Assembly: GCF_963678635.1 (NCBI RefSeq)
Contig: NC_087063.1
Span: 47,224,101 to 47,288,100 of the forward strand
Reading direction: 5' to 3'
From: Symsagittifera roscoffensis
Taxonomy: Eukaryota; Xenacoelomorpha; Acoela; Convolutidae
DNA length: 64,000 bases
How positions within the stretch are numbered: the stretch's first letter is position 1; each line of letters opens with the position of its first letter. The notes under the pieces were generated by a model that made no database searches, had not been told where the DNA came from, and saw nothing but the letters and a program-made list of their open reading frames with translations. The position numbers and the translations under genes are program-made. Below are positions 22,490 through 33,839 of this stretch, piece by piece.

Positions 22490-25109
22490 TTAGCTTTGGT
22501 GCATTTTGGAATCCAGCTTCGGATATTTTTCCCGCAAGTAATCTGCGTAGATGTCCAGATGAACCAAGGTATTCACCAACAGCTCTTTCAAGTTTTTCAC
22601 CGCTTGATGACCCGCAACCGATATGACAGACATTATCTTTCTTCCCTCTCTTCTCATTCCGAAGGTTTTACAGGAGATTACGTTCAACTTTAGATCTCGG
22701 CTCTTAGACACTTCCTTTCCTTCTTCTTTCACAGTCTTTTCAAGGGTATTCTTCAGTTCAGACCTCACATATTGTTCATCTTCTTTCGCAGCTAACTCCT
22801 GTTTAACCTTCTTCAATGCGGCCCGAGACGCAAGGCAAAAATCCATCTTGAGAGTGTATTAGCAGGCAAAGCATCGAGATTCGATGCAATTGCGTCTGTT
22901 GGCACTGTTTTCACTTTATTTCTTGCAAAGGTGCCCTGTGAGTATTTTTTCTTCTGTGAGTGGAATCTGATTTGAAGTGTTTTTCGAGGTTGCAGAAAGA
23001 ACATCTCGGTACGTATTTCCTTATTAGTCCTCTCACATAATCCTTGTAACCCTCAACCGTCGACAAGGAAGTGACCGATTGCCTTCATGCTTTGCTTATA
23101 TGTGGAGCAAGCTGACCCGTTGTGGATCAGTGAACTGCAAGTTACGCAAGACCTCCTTTCGTCATATCATCACAAGGTCTATAGCAAACGGAACGAGTGC
23201 CGTTTTTCATGACACATCAGTTGCCATTTTTGCTGTAGCGATTCCGAGTTCTCGGTTTTATAGGTAAGTATTCGCGCAATTTCATGCGCAAAACGTCAGT
23301 CGAGGATACATAATCTGCTGACAAGGTAAAATGAGTGGCTAGCATATTTTTCAGTTTGTCACTATTCAACCCATCCATGAACTTCAAGGCTATAGCCAAT
23401 TTTCTTTCTGATATTTCTTCATCAAGGATACTCCTCCTTCTCAGCAGATTGAAGTCATCCAAAATTTGTCAATAGACTTATCATCCCTTTGGCGCCTATT
23501 CTCAAAGTTCATCCTTGCCTGATGTCCTTGTACACCAGAGCTGAAACAGTTCAGCAAAATATCCAAAATGTTCCACGCACTGTCATGTTCATTTGCCATT
23601 TTGACATGACGCAGTTCAGGGCCGTACCTTCTAGGTTGCTTGTCAGTGCACTACATTCTCGATTTTTCCAGAGGTTATTGCAGCCATCTGACTCATCTTT
23701 CTAAGATTTCGGCTTCTTGAGTCTTCTTCGTGTGACGTATCATTGTACGATTTTGGATTCTTGTTGTTTTTCGTGATCTGTCTCCTCTCTCAATAGACTT
23801 TGAGAGTTTAGTGATGAACATCTAAAGGGATTTGTTTATTGGCTCAAACACTGACGCAAACATCGTAGTATCTTGTGAGACAGTTGTCAAAACTGGAACC
23901 GGTCTGACCCTGGGCATCGTGGGTTAATGTATATCCGAGGTAACTCCCGCCTCTGGCGGGACCGGATTGGTCCAATCTGACCTCAGTGGCGCTGCCTTAG
24001 GTTAGATTCGAAGTTTGCTAGGAATCTCTCCCTTGCTTAGATTCGAAAATTGCTCTCGATCTCGGGGGAGCCTCGGAACCCATCAATCGGCTGACATGAA
24101 TTCTCACTCGGGTCTGAGTGACTGCCTTGGTTGCTGTTTGTTAAAAGCTCATCGAGCTTTTGCTTCATAAGATCAGCCTTAGCATCCAATCTGTCGTGTC
24201 ATTCTGCGTTCTCTTTCTTCAGTTTCTTTGATGACTAGAGCTAAACTCTCGGCAAGGCACTGATCGGTGTTCTGAACTCGTTGGACCTGGTCTTATTTGG
24301 ACTGCAATTTCGCATCTGCCAGCTCGTTCCTTAGTTCCTTAGCCACAACGAGCTCTCTCGTCTACTCAATCGATTTTTTCAACAGATTTTTCGCAGTTCT
24401 TCAAGACCTGTCATCACATCGGCAAACACGCCTCTCACATCATTAGCCGAGCCGAGCACCTGGGTTGGAGCCAGGGACGACAACGTCAATTGAGGTTGCG
24501 GCCTAGTGCATGATGATGCACCACCCCTCTGGATACTCATCGAAATCATCAGCCTGCCAAATGTCGAGGACGTTCCCATTGTAATTCTATCCAACACCGG
24601 TCATGATGATGAAGTAGACATCGCTTACTTGTTCTTATGCGGCTTCGGGCTAGGAGTCAATTCTGTGTCCGAATGCATCGCTTCCCGAGGAGCGATGCCG
24701 CTTGGTAACCTGCTGGCTTGAAGCGCTGTCATTCGTTCATCGTACAATGTCTGTAAGTTCTTTTTTGTTTTCGAACTTGAGTCTTCTCCTCTGGGACCCA
24801 TACTGGACATCATCGCATTCTTGCTCTATCTGACCGGAGGGGTCGATCTTTTCTCCGACCATCGCTCTTGGTTTCCGACTTAGATACGCCTTTAAACAAC
24901 AATTCTTCTCCTGCATTAGATTTGGAATGCCCCGAGGTCATTCTAGGACCGTCAATTCTTTCCCGCTCGGAGTCATCGCCAGAGCCTTCAAGATCACTAT
25001 GATTAGGGTGGTCGGGTTGGGTTAACATTTTTCCCCTTCCTCGACTAACAATCAATTTGGGTCGCATTCGCCGCCCCAGCCTCTGTGAGTCGCCCTTGTC
25101 ACCGTTCAC
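22490..25109 (-). pseudogene. Ty3-like gag, broken
   Basis: Segments at 24810-25109, 24625-24813 and 24379-24597 are hydrophilic and Ser/Arg/Asp-rich (N-terminal). The segment at 23217-23462 (LDEEISERKLAIALKFMDG, later LREYLPIKP) resembles the end of a Ty3-type capsid. Near 22940-23000 one frame reads CSFCNLEKHFKSD, a C-x2-C-x4-H knuckle whose last Cys is lost. The segment at 22490-22846 is a Lys/Glu-rich coiled-coil-like stretch between knuckle and protease. Gag forms the particle and binds RNA; this copy is fragmented. Confidence 0.65.
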
Positions 25110-25299
25110 ATTCTTTTAGATTCTGAGTTTCATTCCGCTCACAAAAAGATCACGGCGACCTTCACTCGTTACCTCACAAAAAAAACTTCCCACAGAGGGT
25201 TGGCTACGTCTCGACTTATGCTTCTGTTTACTTCCCTTGTTAAACCTAGGAATCTTAGTTGTTTCTCCTAACAAATTTTTCCGTTCCATAATCTATGTT

Positions 25300-26060
25300 A
25301 AGTGACGCAACGGAAAAGATTTTGACGACACTGCAGAAGTCTCAAAGAAAACTTATGCGTATCAAAACTCGGTTTTTTCAACAAAAAAATATTAGTCTTT
25401 AGGACTCCCAATAAACAATTCAGCTAACACTAATCTCTGGATCTGCATGGTGTTGAGATCAATTCAATTCCGCTCAAGTTCTTAGTTTAAAAAACATCCA
25501 AAAAATTTGTGAGGCAAAAATAGCCGACACATATATAATACGATCAACAATATTACAATAACACACCCTATAGGTGACAGCGATTTCTAGTATCAATATC
25601 AAACTACTGCTGTAGATCTATGAAATCACTGCCACGTTTAAAATCCTGCACTTTTTTGTAAAATAGCAGTGTTGACTTCAATAAGGATAAAGAAAGACCT
25701 AATCGTAAAGTAAAAGACGTCCCTCAGTTGGAAAACTCCAATTGAACGAAGCCCGGGAGCCCTAACCCTAAGCTCTCCCCTACTCGGACAGTTCCAAGTG
25801 CACTACAGTAGAGAGCAATTTTCTTTTCTCGGGTGAGTGTTTTGAACCTAATACACTCAGCAAGGTCTTCATCTATGTGTTACCGGATTGCCCGAGCTTT
25901 CCTTTTAAGTAGCTCAAGGCAACCACACAACCAAAATAACCAAAAAAAATTATTCGGGTACTTTTGTTGAAGCCGGTCTAGAATCCCAAGTTGAGCGCAG
26001 CAAATCTCCGGGCCAACTGGTCTTTTTATTTCTAATATACACACCCCGAAGGCAGTCGAC
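25300..26060. other. AT-rich stretch, no gene seen
   Basis: The sequence upstream of the Ty3-like gag should hold the 5' LTR if one survives, but I found no direct repeat to support it. CCCTAACCCTAA occurs once near 25760 and is too short to mean anything. Confidence 0.35.
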
Positions 26061-26480
26061 CCTCTATTATAAATCTAAGGGTATATTTGATGCAAATGGG
26101 TTATCTCGGAGGACCCCTTTGGGTTTCGTTAAAGAGACCTTTAAAGAGGCTTAAATTATGTCGGAGAGTTACTTCGGAGAGTACTAAAGACGCTTAAAGT
26201 ACTTAGGAGGGTATCTAAAGCGTTTAAATTACTTCGAGTGGTTCTCCAAAATCCACTAACGATGGTTTTTAAAGGGTTGAAAACATTCCGGACGATTCCT
26301 TTGTAGGGTTTCCTAAAATTTTCGAATTTTCATTTTCAACTTCCTGTCTCAAAGTGGTGCTGGTGTAAAATTGATCCGTAACAGGCTATATTTAATCCGG
26401 AGGGCTACTCAAACTACTTCGGAGGGTTCCGCAAAAGTTTCTCACTAAGGAGGCTTATTAAGGGCTTGACTGACTCTGGA
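26060..26480. repeat. Degenerate minisatellite, about 50-bp unit
   Basis: The phrases TTCGGAGGGTTACT, AAAGAGGCTTAAATTA and TACTTCGGAGAGT recur about eight times with much variation. It resembles an old tandem array. Confidence 0.55.
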
Positions 26481-28025
26481 GGGTTCACAAAGAATAACAA
26501 AGTCAAGTGTTTTCGCCGCAAAAAAAGCCTTCCATTGCGGTATAATTTGTCTAAAACAGCCTACCTTGCAGAAAGCCAGTCATCATAACTTGCAAAAAAA
26601 AATTGGATTTTTGGTATTCTATAAAAATTTTCTTCCGCTTCGAGGGAATTTAAATTTGGACCCTCCATACTGACCAAATCTAAAAACGGTTGTGGTTCAA
26701 AAAAGTAAACAAAAACGTCGAATTATGGTACCAAAAGAATCCGATCGGTTTGGTTATCTTTGAGAAATTAACAAAAAAGCGTTTGCTAAATTGGTCTTTT
26801 TTCACTACATTTATAGGTTCTCGAAAGATTTTTTTTCGCAATTCTTGCTGAAACCGCTTAAATACTTGGAACAAGCGCAGTAGCCCTGTACAGTACTGGA
26901 TCAAAGCAAAAAACGGACCCAAATTGGTTTACAAACAAAGATTTGGCCGAAACATGTCGGATTTGGACCCTTCATTTCCTTCCGTTCCCTTATTCAAACC
27001 TCTATCTATATCCACGGAGCTATACGGAGGTTGTTTCAAAACAGTTGTGGAAATGAGTTCGTTATACTAACAACCCCCTATTGCAAAAGTTTTTTCGCTT
27101 TACAACCAAAAGTAAAAGTTTCAATTCTCAAAATATATTGACGAAACTCAGAAAAATCACAAAAAATTGTGTCGAAAAAGACTTGTTTTCTCGACTTCTC
27201 CTCGCGGTTTTTCTCCGCGCGGTTTCTTTCGATAGGCGCTGTAACTATGTAGTAGCTCAATGCGCACATATACCATGGGTTGTATTCTATTAGTATTTTT
27301 TATTTAGTTTTACCAAACCCTCCCTTACACCAAATTACCCGAATTAGGACCCTTAACTCAGAAACTCACAATTGATGGAGGGTACAATCGGACCGGTCCG
27401 ATTGCGTCCCCGCCACCTAAGGTTATTGAAAGACTACCCGTACGATACAAAAATTGTGCTGACAAAACCCAAAAGCTATTAGCTGTTGTGGATGTTGTCC
27501 CTGCCGTCCCCTGCTGTGTCTGGAGCACGTATGCCAGCTTGCTGCTCTACCCTGCGGTCACCGGCAAAATTATCATTAGGTGCTTAAATACTCAAATCAC
27601 ATCAATCACAATCACATACCTAACTAACAACCAAAACTCCTGATTTTTCGTTCAGTAATGATAAAAATCAATCTGATAAAGCAAAAAATTAGAAAATTAG
27701 AATCAAACTTTGTCCGGAAAAATATATAAACAGTCATAATATGTTTTTTTTTTTACTGTTTTTAGTCTTTTGTTGTTTCTTAAACTTTTTTCTTGCAAAG
27801 TAAATTTGTTTCGGCTTTCTCTTGGATATACACGGTTTTTGTTTGGCTTCACGCTCTCTCTTTAACTGTTTTTGTTCCAAGAGCTTTTGGGTAATTGGGC
27901 TCATGACTTCCCACCTCAACCTCAGACCCCGGAAATTTTGGTCCTAACTAGATTAAAAAGCTAAGTTTTATTAGTCGAATGGTCCCAACTTCTCCACTAG
28001 TACAATACAGGACAATAGGTGATTT
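26480..28025. other. AT-rich stretch, no convincing gene
   Basis: Short frames here (for example 26680-26922 and 27078-27269) are low-complexity. A 20-bp perfect palindrome (CAATCGGACCGGTCCGATTG) lies at 27385-27404. The minus-strand frame 27734-27919 is Lys-rich with LLEQKQLKRE, similar over a few residues to the tail of the frame at 58315-58905. Confidence 0.35.
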
Positions 28026-28860
28026 AATTCGGCCATACTCCCGGAGCGGAGGGTTCCTCGCTGAAACATTTGCTGATCGTGATGGTCTATTGCCTCAAGC
28101 AGACTCACCCAGGAGCGCCATAAAACGTCTATGTAACATTCGCCCAGAAATTGCACAGTAACAGAGCAGAGAATAAGCCCCTTTTGACGACTGGCTGACG
28201 TCAGTTACCTGAACATTACTCGTTTTTGAACGTCTCAACCTAGCCAGTTGATTTTCTGGTCTTTTTAAAGGTTAACCACCATGTTACCCTTTTAAGGCCA
28301 TCAGCCAAAGGGCGTTATATTTTAGATTCATTAGAGATGAATTGACCCTTTCCTAGACTCTAACTACTCTGAAATACTATATCAAAATAGCATTAAATTA
28401 ATTGCGTTCAGGGCGTTCCAGCAGCTGAAAAACAGTCAAAGTTTGCAAAAACAGTCTCTGGGCATCGGGCCTCCAATTCAGACCTCTCCCGGAGATCACG
28501 TCGTTATCTCCCAATTTCTGTTGCACAGGAGGATTCGACGCTGTCCCGAATAACCCACCGGACATTCCGTTCACACTGTCATTTTCTAGTAAACACCTTT
28601 TTCTGTCTTCGTGTCACAATAAAAATTTCTTTTTTCTCTTTTTATTTTTTTGGACCGTTTTTTGTCCTGCAATCGGCTGTTGTGTGTTTGACACGCTGTA
28701 TTTGTCAAAAATGGTCGTCTATGGTAATTCTCGGAAATGTTCCAGTCCAAATCGAAATTCTGGAACAATCTTAGTCTCCTTTTTACTTCCAATTCCTTAT
28801 TAACACCTTTAACGTCATTTTAGCAAGCGTCAGAAGGTTCGGCTGTGCCATCTGGAGGAA
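28025..28860 (+). repeat. Dispersed repeat family A, copy 2
   Basis: Aligns with 9072-9980 in the same orientation. Its upstream part (about 28030-28190), with CCCGGAGCGGAG and TATGTAACATTCGCCCAGAAA, also aligns with the inverted copy at 41905-42110. Confidence 0.7.
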
Positions 28861-30170
28861 TGGCACATGATCAAAATATTAGTTCAATTTATAAGAAGAC
28901 CTTAATGAGTACAATTTAAAAAAATAGTTTTTTTTCTAGCTTTGTCCGCCTATGAGTATAACTATCTCGCGAAACCCAAAAACGCAGGTTGCTTAGGGTA
29001 GAACTCATTTGGCTCTTAAATTTATTCCAAAATCTTTTAGGCGGACTAACTGGTCCTACCAATTTCAAACAAACCTCAAACACTTTGCATGTGTTTTTCA
29101 ATCGAAACACTTTTTTATCGAAACTGAAACGATACAACTTTTGGCAGTTTTATTTACCTGACAGTAACTATGCTATATATTTTTTTGAATAAATAATAAA
29201 CATAAATTATCATAAATAAGCATTGTATGATCTGTTTTTTTTTCATTCTAAAAATACACAATTCGCGTAGAAAAAAATCGTTTTTGCTTTTTGATTGTAA
29301 GCTAAACGTAATTAAAAACGGCCAATTTGCTCAACCGTTGAACCACTAAAAACTTTCTAGCCACATACCTATGAAATTGCTCTTTCGTTTACAGTGGTGT
29401 GTGAAAAATAAAAAAAATTGAAATTGAACTCAGAAAATTTTTTAGTAATTTGATTTATGAAAAATGTTTATCAAACAATTTCCTTGTTTAAAAACATTTC
29501 TCGTGCTAAATTCATACAATTTTTGCAACAAAATGTATGACAAAATTTGAATAATAATTAGAAAAAAATGCTTATAATGTGATCAAAAAATGCTTATAAT
29601 GTGATCAAAAAATGCTTATAATAAAGTTCCATAGCATGGAAAATGCTTATATTGTAATTTTCAGACACTTTTTCCCAGAAATTTAAAGGAAAAAATTTTT
29701 TTTTCTGATATTGTTTGTCAAGCATTTTTTCTACCCCGGTCTTCGGTAAATTTATCTTTGAAGGTCACAAAAAAGTAGAACGCTGTAAAATAATTGTCGA
29801 ATAGACAAAATATGAAACACTTTTTTCTTCGCCTGTAAAAAACTCTTATCTACTCGAAGGTGAAACCTTTTCTACTCTTTGTATACTTTTGCAGCTTTGG
29901 TCGAAAATTCTCTCCAATTTAAAATTTTTTGCCAACGTTATTCTAAACTCGATTATTCGAGCGCTACTAAAGCACAAAAACAATAACAAACTATTCTTAG
30001 GAAAATCATGCGCCGACAGACTACTTTAAATTTAACCTCCTCTAAACTACACCGTTCGGATTTTTAGAAAAAGTCGGTCAAAAATAGCATTAGATAAAAT
30101 GATAATTGAAGAAGAGTTAGTTAAAATGAGGACATTTATGGCAATTCAAACGACTTTTGTTGAAGAAACT
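28860..30170. other. AT-rich stretch, no gene seen
   Basis: Contains a threefold 22-bp tandem repeat at 29563-29623 and is otherwise featureless. It lies just downstream of the gene ending at 30174. Confidence 0.4.
29563..29623. repeat. 22-bp tandem repeat, three units
   Basis: The unit AAAAATGCTTATAATGTGAT plus two bases is repeated almost exactly; the third unit is incomplete. Confidence 0.9.
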
Positions 30171-30172
30171 TT

Positions 30173-30178
30173 TTTATT
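30173..30178 (-). promoter_or_regulatory. Possible polyadenylation signal overlapping the stop codon
   Basis: On the minus strand AATAAA overlaps the TAA stop of the gene ending at 30174. Compact overlaps of this kind occur, but the hexamer is frequent by chance in such AT-rich DNA. Confidence 0.25.
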
Positions 30179-33100
30179 GAGTTTGTTGTGCTGCATTCGA
30201 TGCAGCTATTTTTGTCAACAGCTGTTTGAAAGCTGCAACCGACTGCTGTCTGGGATAAAATCTCTTCACGACTGCCGTAGTCTGGTTGTATGGGGCGTCC
30301 TCCTCCGGATGATAGGGGAGCCTCACAGAATAGCCGCACAAAGTCAACAGGTCCTGGTCAAAATCTGCGCTTTTAGCTTTCTTCTTGGTGAAGCCTATCA
30401 TTGCTTCACTGCAGCTTATTTGTTTGGCTGACAGATGCTCCTTAGCTTCTTGTAAAAACTGAAGTTTTTCTTTGTAACCATACTCTCGATCTTCGTCATA
30501 AAGCAGTCCTTTGTGCTTGTGAAGAAACAAAATTTTTGGTCGCTCAAACAAAAATCTCTGATGCACAGCAACTGTGCATTCCTCCAGACCCGACACATAG
30601 GGGAAAAGTTGTCGATAATTTAGCGACTCGGAAAACTCGATTCTAAACAAGAGTCGGATGAGAGGAACAAAGTGAAAAATTTGAGAGTTTCCCTCCGCTC
30701 TTTTCAATGCTTTGTCCAAAGAATGTATGCCTTCCTGGGTCATAATTTGAGCCCCGTCGAGGTTTAGAGTCCATTTGGCGCCCTCTTCGAGACTTTTTTT
30801 CAGCCCAATGTTACGAGCTCTGTCGTTGTTTAGAGTTTCTTTGATCACATCACTCGCCTCGCTCGAGCTTGAGAGAGGAACTATATGATACTTCTCTTTT
30901 TTGGATTCAATCAGCCGAACCAATCGTTGTTCGGTGGTTTTGTTCGCAAAACAGTAGAGCAACCAGTATCGCCTAATCAAACAAACATAATCTTTGATTT
31001 CAAAAATCGACAATAGAAGTTTTTTACAATGTAAGAAGTGAGAGACAGCGACACAACTCAAGTTTTTGTGCAACTCAAGTTTTTGTGCATCTCAAAGTAA
31101 CTAAATTATTATAGAAAGCGCAACTTATGTAGCATAAAAGTTGTTTTTGTAAAATCATCACAAGTAACTATTTCCAAGTGTTTGTGTAATGACCTCATTT
31201 TATTGTGACTAATATACAGTCAAAAGTTTTTTATACTTCTTCGAAACAGAGGAGGGACTGCGCGTCCGTATACCATTCTATCCCAAAAATTTAACTGACT
31301 CACACACGCCCGCAAAAGCAAAGCTCCTTTGTTGCTGAGGCATGACGATGAAAAAAATGCAAACCACAGGCGACCAAAATATAGTTTTTAGACATGTACC
31401 CGATTTTATGCAGATTTTATGCAGATTGTATTCAGATTATCTACAGATTATCTATAGATTATCTACAGATTATATACAGGTTTCATAGTCTAACGATTAT
31501 ACACTGACTACATGCAGATTATTTCCAGATTATATTAAGGTTTTAGTAATACAAAAAAAAAGATTATTTTGGCAGTACTAAAATCTCTTCAATTTTGGCA
31601 GAAAAAATAGATTCTATTTGTGTTAAGTCGATTATCGTTCGCAAAAAGGTTGCAGATAAATCAATTCTCTACTTACATATATATATATAGATTTTTCTGT
31701 ATAAAATCAATTTTTATCCCATTTTCTCAGGAAAAAAATGTTTTTTTTTGATATGCAGAGCACTGATGACTTGAGTGCATTACGAGGTCAAATTATGCCT
31801 TGGATGGGGGAAAAATTTTATATGTGTACATTTCTCGAATCCAGAGACAACCCGATGTGACAAAAAAGGATAAACATTGAACTTACTTAGAAAAATATAT
31901 AGATTTACGTAAGTATAGCTTCGATTTATCTACAACATCTTTATCAACAATATTCGATTAATTACAGATAGAATCTATTTTTGTTCCACCAAAAATGATT
32001 GGATTTTAGTGCCAAAACAATTGATTTTTGTATTCTATAAAAACTTTATACAAACTGTAGGTAATCTGCATTTAGTCAATGTATAATCTGTATACATTAA
32101 AACCTGTAGACAATCGTATATAATCTTTAGGTAATCTGTATATAATCTGTATTTAATCTGTTTAAAATCTGAATAAAAATGATCACATGCATAAAAACTA
32201 TGGGGGTTGTAACTATTTCTTTTTGACCATTCAAAATCTAAATAAATGATTTTTTTTATCACAAATTTAACAAAAACTTTTCCTCAGTGTTACAATGAGT
32301 TGAACTCAATGGAGGAAAATTGATTACCGCAAACTACAAGTTTCAAGAGATTCCTCGAAGGCTTTGCAATCCAAGGGTTCCCGCGGCATAACAAGTTTTT
32401 TTTCAAACTTTCTCACATGTCATTTAAAAGATGAACCTTTTCAGTGCAATTTTAAAAAAACACACCCATAAAAATTAAGAGAAAATAACATAGAGCAATT
32501 AGTTTTGGCTGCAATTTAATTACACAAAAAAGTTTTTAAATTTTTTATCTGAACAAACAGCAGTACAAAATTTTTATTGAAAAGCCCTCATTATAATTTT
32601 GTTTCATTATACTCATTATATCTGTTTTGGCGAATGTGTTGAAAAATCAAAATAAAATCTGTATTTAGTTTTTATATAGTCATAAGCTATATAGTTATAA
32701 GCTGTGTATAAACTTGTATCTAATCACTATATTATCTGTAGATAAACTGTAAACTATTTGTAAATCGCAAGCTTGCAACTTGATACAGAAAAAAATGCAC
32801 AGTGTTTTAGTAATGATTATATGGTTAATCTTCGAGTGATTTGATTAACCCACGTTGACCGGATTGGCAATCTTCAAACTACCACAGTTTTTCAAAAAAA
32901 AATTGCACCTCAAGGGAAGAATATTTTCTTTTTAAAATTCAGGTTATAACATTTTTCGGACTGTAGAAAAAATTGCGCCCATATTTAAAGACGTCTCTGG
33001 AATCTAGGAACATACAGACACAAAATTAGGCTCATATCTAGGGCACATTTTGACCTCGTAATGTTGCTAGTTAAAAAAATTAGTCGCCATTAAAGTCGCA

Positions 33101-33832
33101 CGTTTCGCCCCACACACATTCGCCCCTCTTAAATCTAGTGGCACATTTCGCCCCCTGACACATTTTGCCCCTAATGATTTTACACATTTCGTCCTCGCAG
33201 GTTTTGCCCCTAACTTCTTACACGGTTTATTAACGGCCGCTTTTTTAATGTAAAATTTGAGGGGCGAAACGTGTGAGGGGCGAAATGTGTGAATAACAGT
33301 TGCCATAGATTGAACTTGTCTGAAAAAAAACTTAACTGTCTATCTTTTCGTCGAAACTCGGATTTAACTGTTATATGAACCTTTCAGAGGTATTGATCAC
33401 TTTTGGAAGATTTTTGCATGATGCATGTTGCTAATAAAGCATCGCTAGAGAACGCATTTGAATCGTAACTGCCAAATGTCGACGTAAAAATGTCGTCAAA
33501 AATGCTAAATTAAGCGTACGCAACCTGAAGTTTGAAGGTAGCTCTTCGTTTTCCAGAATTGTCTTCGTATTCAGGTAAGTTTGGTCCGCGAAATGAATAG
33601 GCGGAAGATCGTTACTAATCATGCGAGTAATGTAGACCATTTTAGAATAATTGCTTTTCAAGTCAATCGATTCTAAATCCTCTGGTATTTGTTGAGAAAT
33701 CGGATCCTGTGGAACGAGCATGGGTTGAGGATTAAATTGGTTATTTGTCCAAAATAGCACGGTAATTATCAATAAAGCTAAAAAAAATCTGAACTTATAC
33801 TTAGAACATAAAATAAGCGAGCCACGAGCCAT
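30174..33832 (-). CDS. Two-exon type II membrane protein, glycosyltransferase-like
   Basis: Exon 1 is 33832-33525 and exon 2 is 30972-30174. The joint is GT (33524) to AG (30973) and keeps the frame through a split Arg codon, giving 368 residues with no stop. Residues about 16-28 form a signal anchor after a short basic N-terminus, the layout of Golgi type II enzymes. Residues 67-78 read YITRMISNDLPP and are followed by a Q-T...ILENE block. Across the joint comes RRYWLLYC, then ARNIGL (155-160) and AKWTLNLDGAQ (168-178). The RN-x-G...W-x-L-x-x-D pattern is typical of GT-A glycosyltransferases, with the Asp as candidate metal/sugar-nucleotide ligand. I recall this order of blocks from an uncharacterised family, but cannot name the substrate. 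The start has a good context (AAAATGG). It is the longest undamaged frame here and richer in G+C than its flanks. The gene model is fairly sure, the function much less so. Confidence 0.65.
31380..32215. repeat. Foldback element: 830-bp inverted repeat
   Basis: 31380-31700 is the imperfect reverse complement of about 31890-32215, around a loop of about 190 bases. Landmarks are ATAGTTTTTA at both ends, then many CAGATTAT(A/C)TA units. Further in come GATTATACACTGACTA and AAAATAGATTCTAT, each mirrored in the other arm. The outer arms consist of 11-12-bp tandem repeats. No coding capacity. I could not define a target duplication. Confidence 0.8.
32869..33000. repeat. Short dispersed repeat, two copies
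   Basis: Matches 36908-37020, sharing TTGCACCTCAAGGGAAGAAT and GCGCCCAT with high identity. It marks a repeat family also present in the 36-37.5 kb duplication. Confidence 0.75.
33065..33302. repeat. Small hairpin element built on a GGGGCGAAACGTGTG motif
   Basis: The left side carries several CACACATTTCGCCCCT-like units (33100-33210). The right side carries the reverse complement twice in tandem, GGGGCGAAACGTGTG then GGGGCGAAATGTGTG (33260-33292). This is a miniature inverted-repeat-like structure with no coding capacity, inside the intron. Confidence 0.65.
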
Positions 33833-33839
33833 TTTAATT

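Larger units (their letters stand above)
20440..25110 (-). mobile_element. Ty3/gypsy-like retrotransposon, decayed and truncated
   Basis: Minus-strand order is gag (25109-22490), retroviral-type protease (about 22290-21890), linker, RT (about 21215-20500) and the first residues of RNase H (about 20440). No integrase follows. Instead the SGNH-bearing region starts at about 20290, so the element is truncated in RNase H or joined there to another element. I see no LTRs or primer-binding site. Stops and shifts are present in every domain. Confidence 0.75.
10600..25300 (-). other. G+C-richer island of retroelement-like decayed coding sequence
   Basis: Across about 14.7 kb the base composition is visibly richer in G+C than either flank, and nearly all coding-like sequence reads on the minus strand. 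The right part (20440-25110) is a Ty3-like gag-protease-RT. The left part (10800-20290) is a long unidentified coding region with SGNH-like signatures. I could not find LTRs bounding the island. Whether it is one composite element or two abutting elements is unresolved. Confidence 0.6.
30973..33524 (-). other. Intron of the glycosyltransferase-like gene, repeat-filled
   Basis: A 2552-bp interval with donor CAG|GTTGCG and acceptor TTGATTAG|GCG on the minus strand. It contains the 830-bp foldback hairpin (31380-32215), a short dispersed repeat (32869-33000) and the GGGGCGAAA hairpin element (33065-33302). An alternative is that exon 2 starts at the in-frame ATG at 31073, but the frame-preserving joint and continuous similarity favour splicing. 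Confidence 0.6.

Noticed and set aside
25755..25775. CCCTAACCCTAA as telomeric repeat
   Set aside because: Two units only, in an interior position.
9072..28860. Family A copies 1 and 2 as the LTRs of a single 19-kb element enclosing the G+C island
   Set aside because: They are in direct orientation around the island, but a third partial copy lies elsewhere. Copies 1 and 2 seem only about 70-75% alike, and AT-rich unrelated sequence separates them from the island ends.
31396..31530. Regular short repeats as a CRISPR array
   Set aside because: Units are 11-12 bp with no constant spacers, they form one arm of a foldback, and the DNA is eukaryotic.
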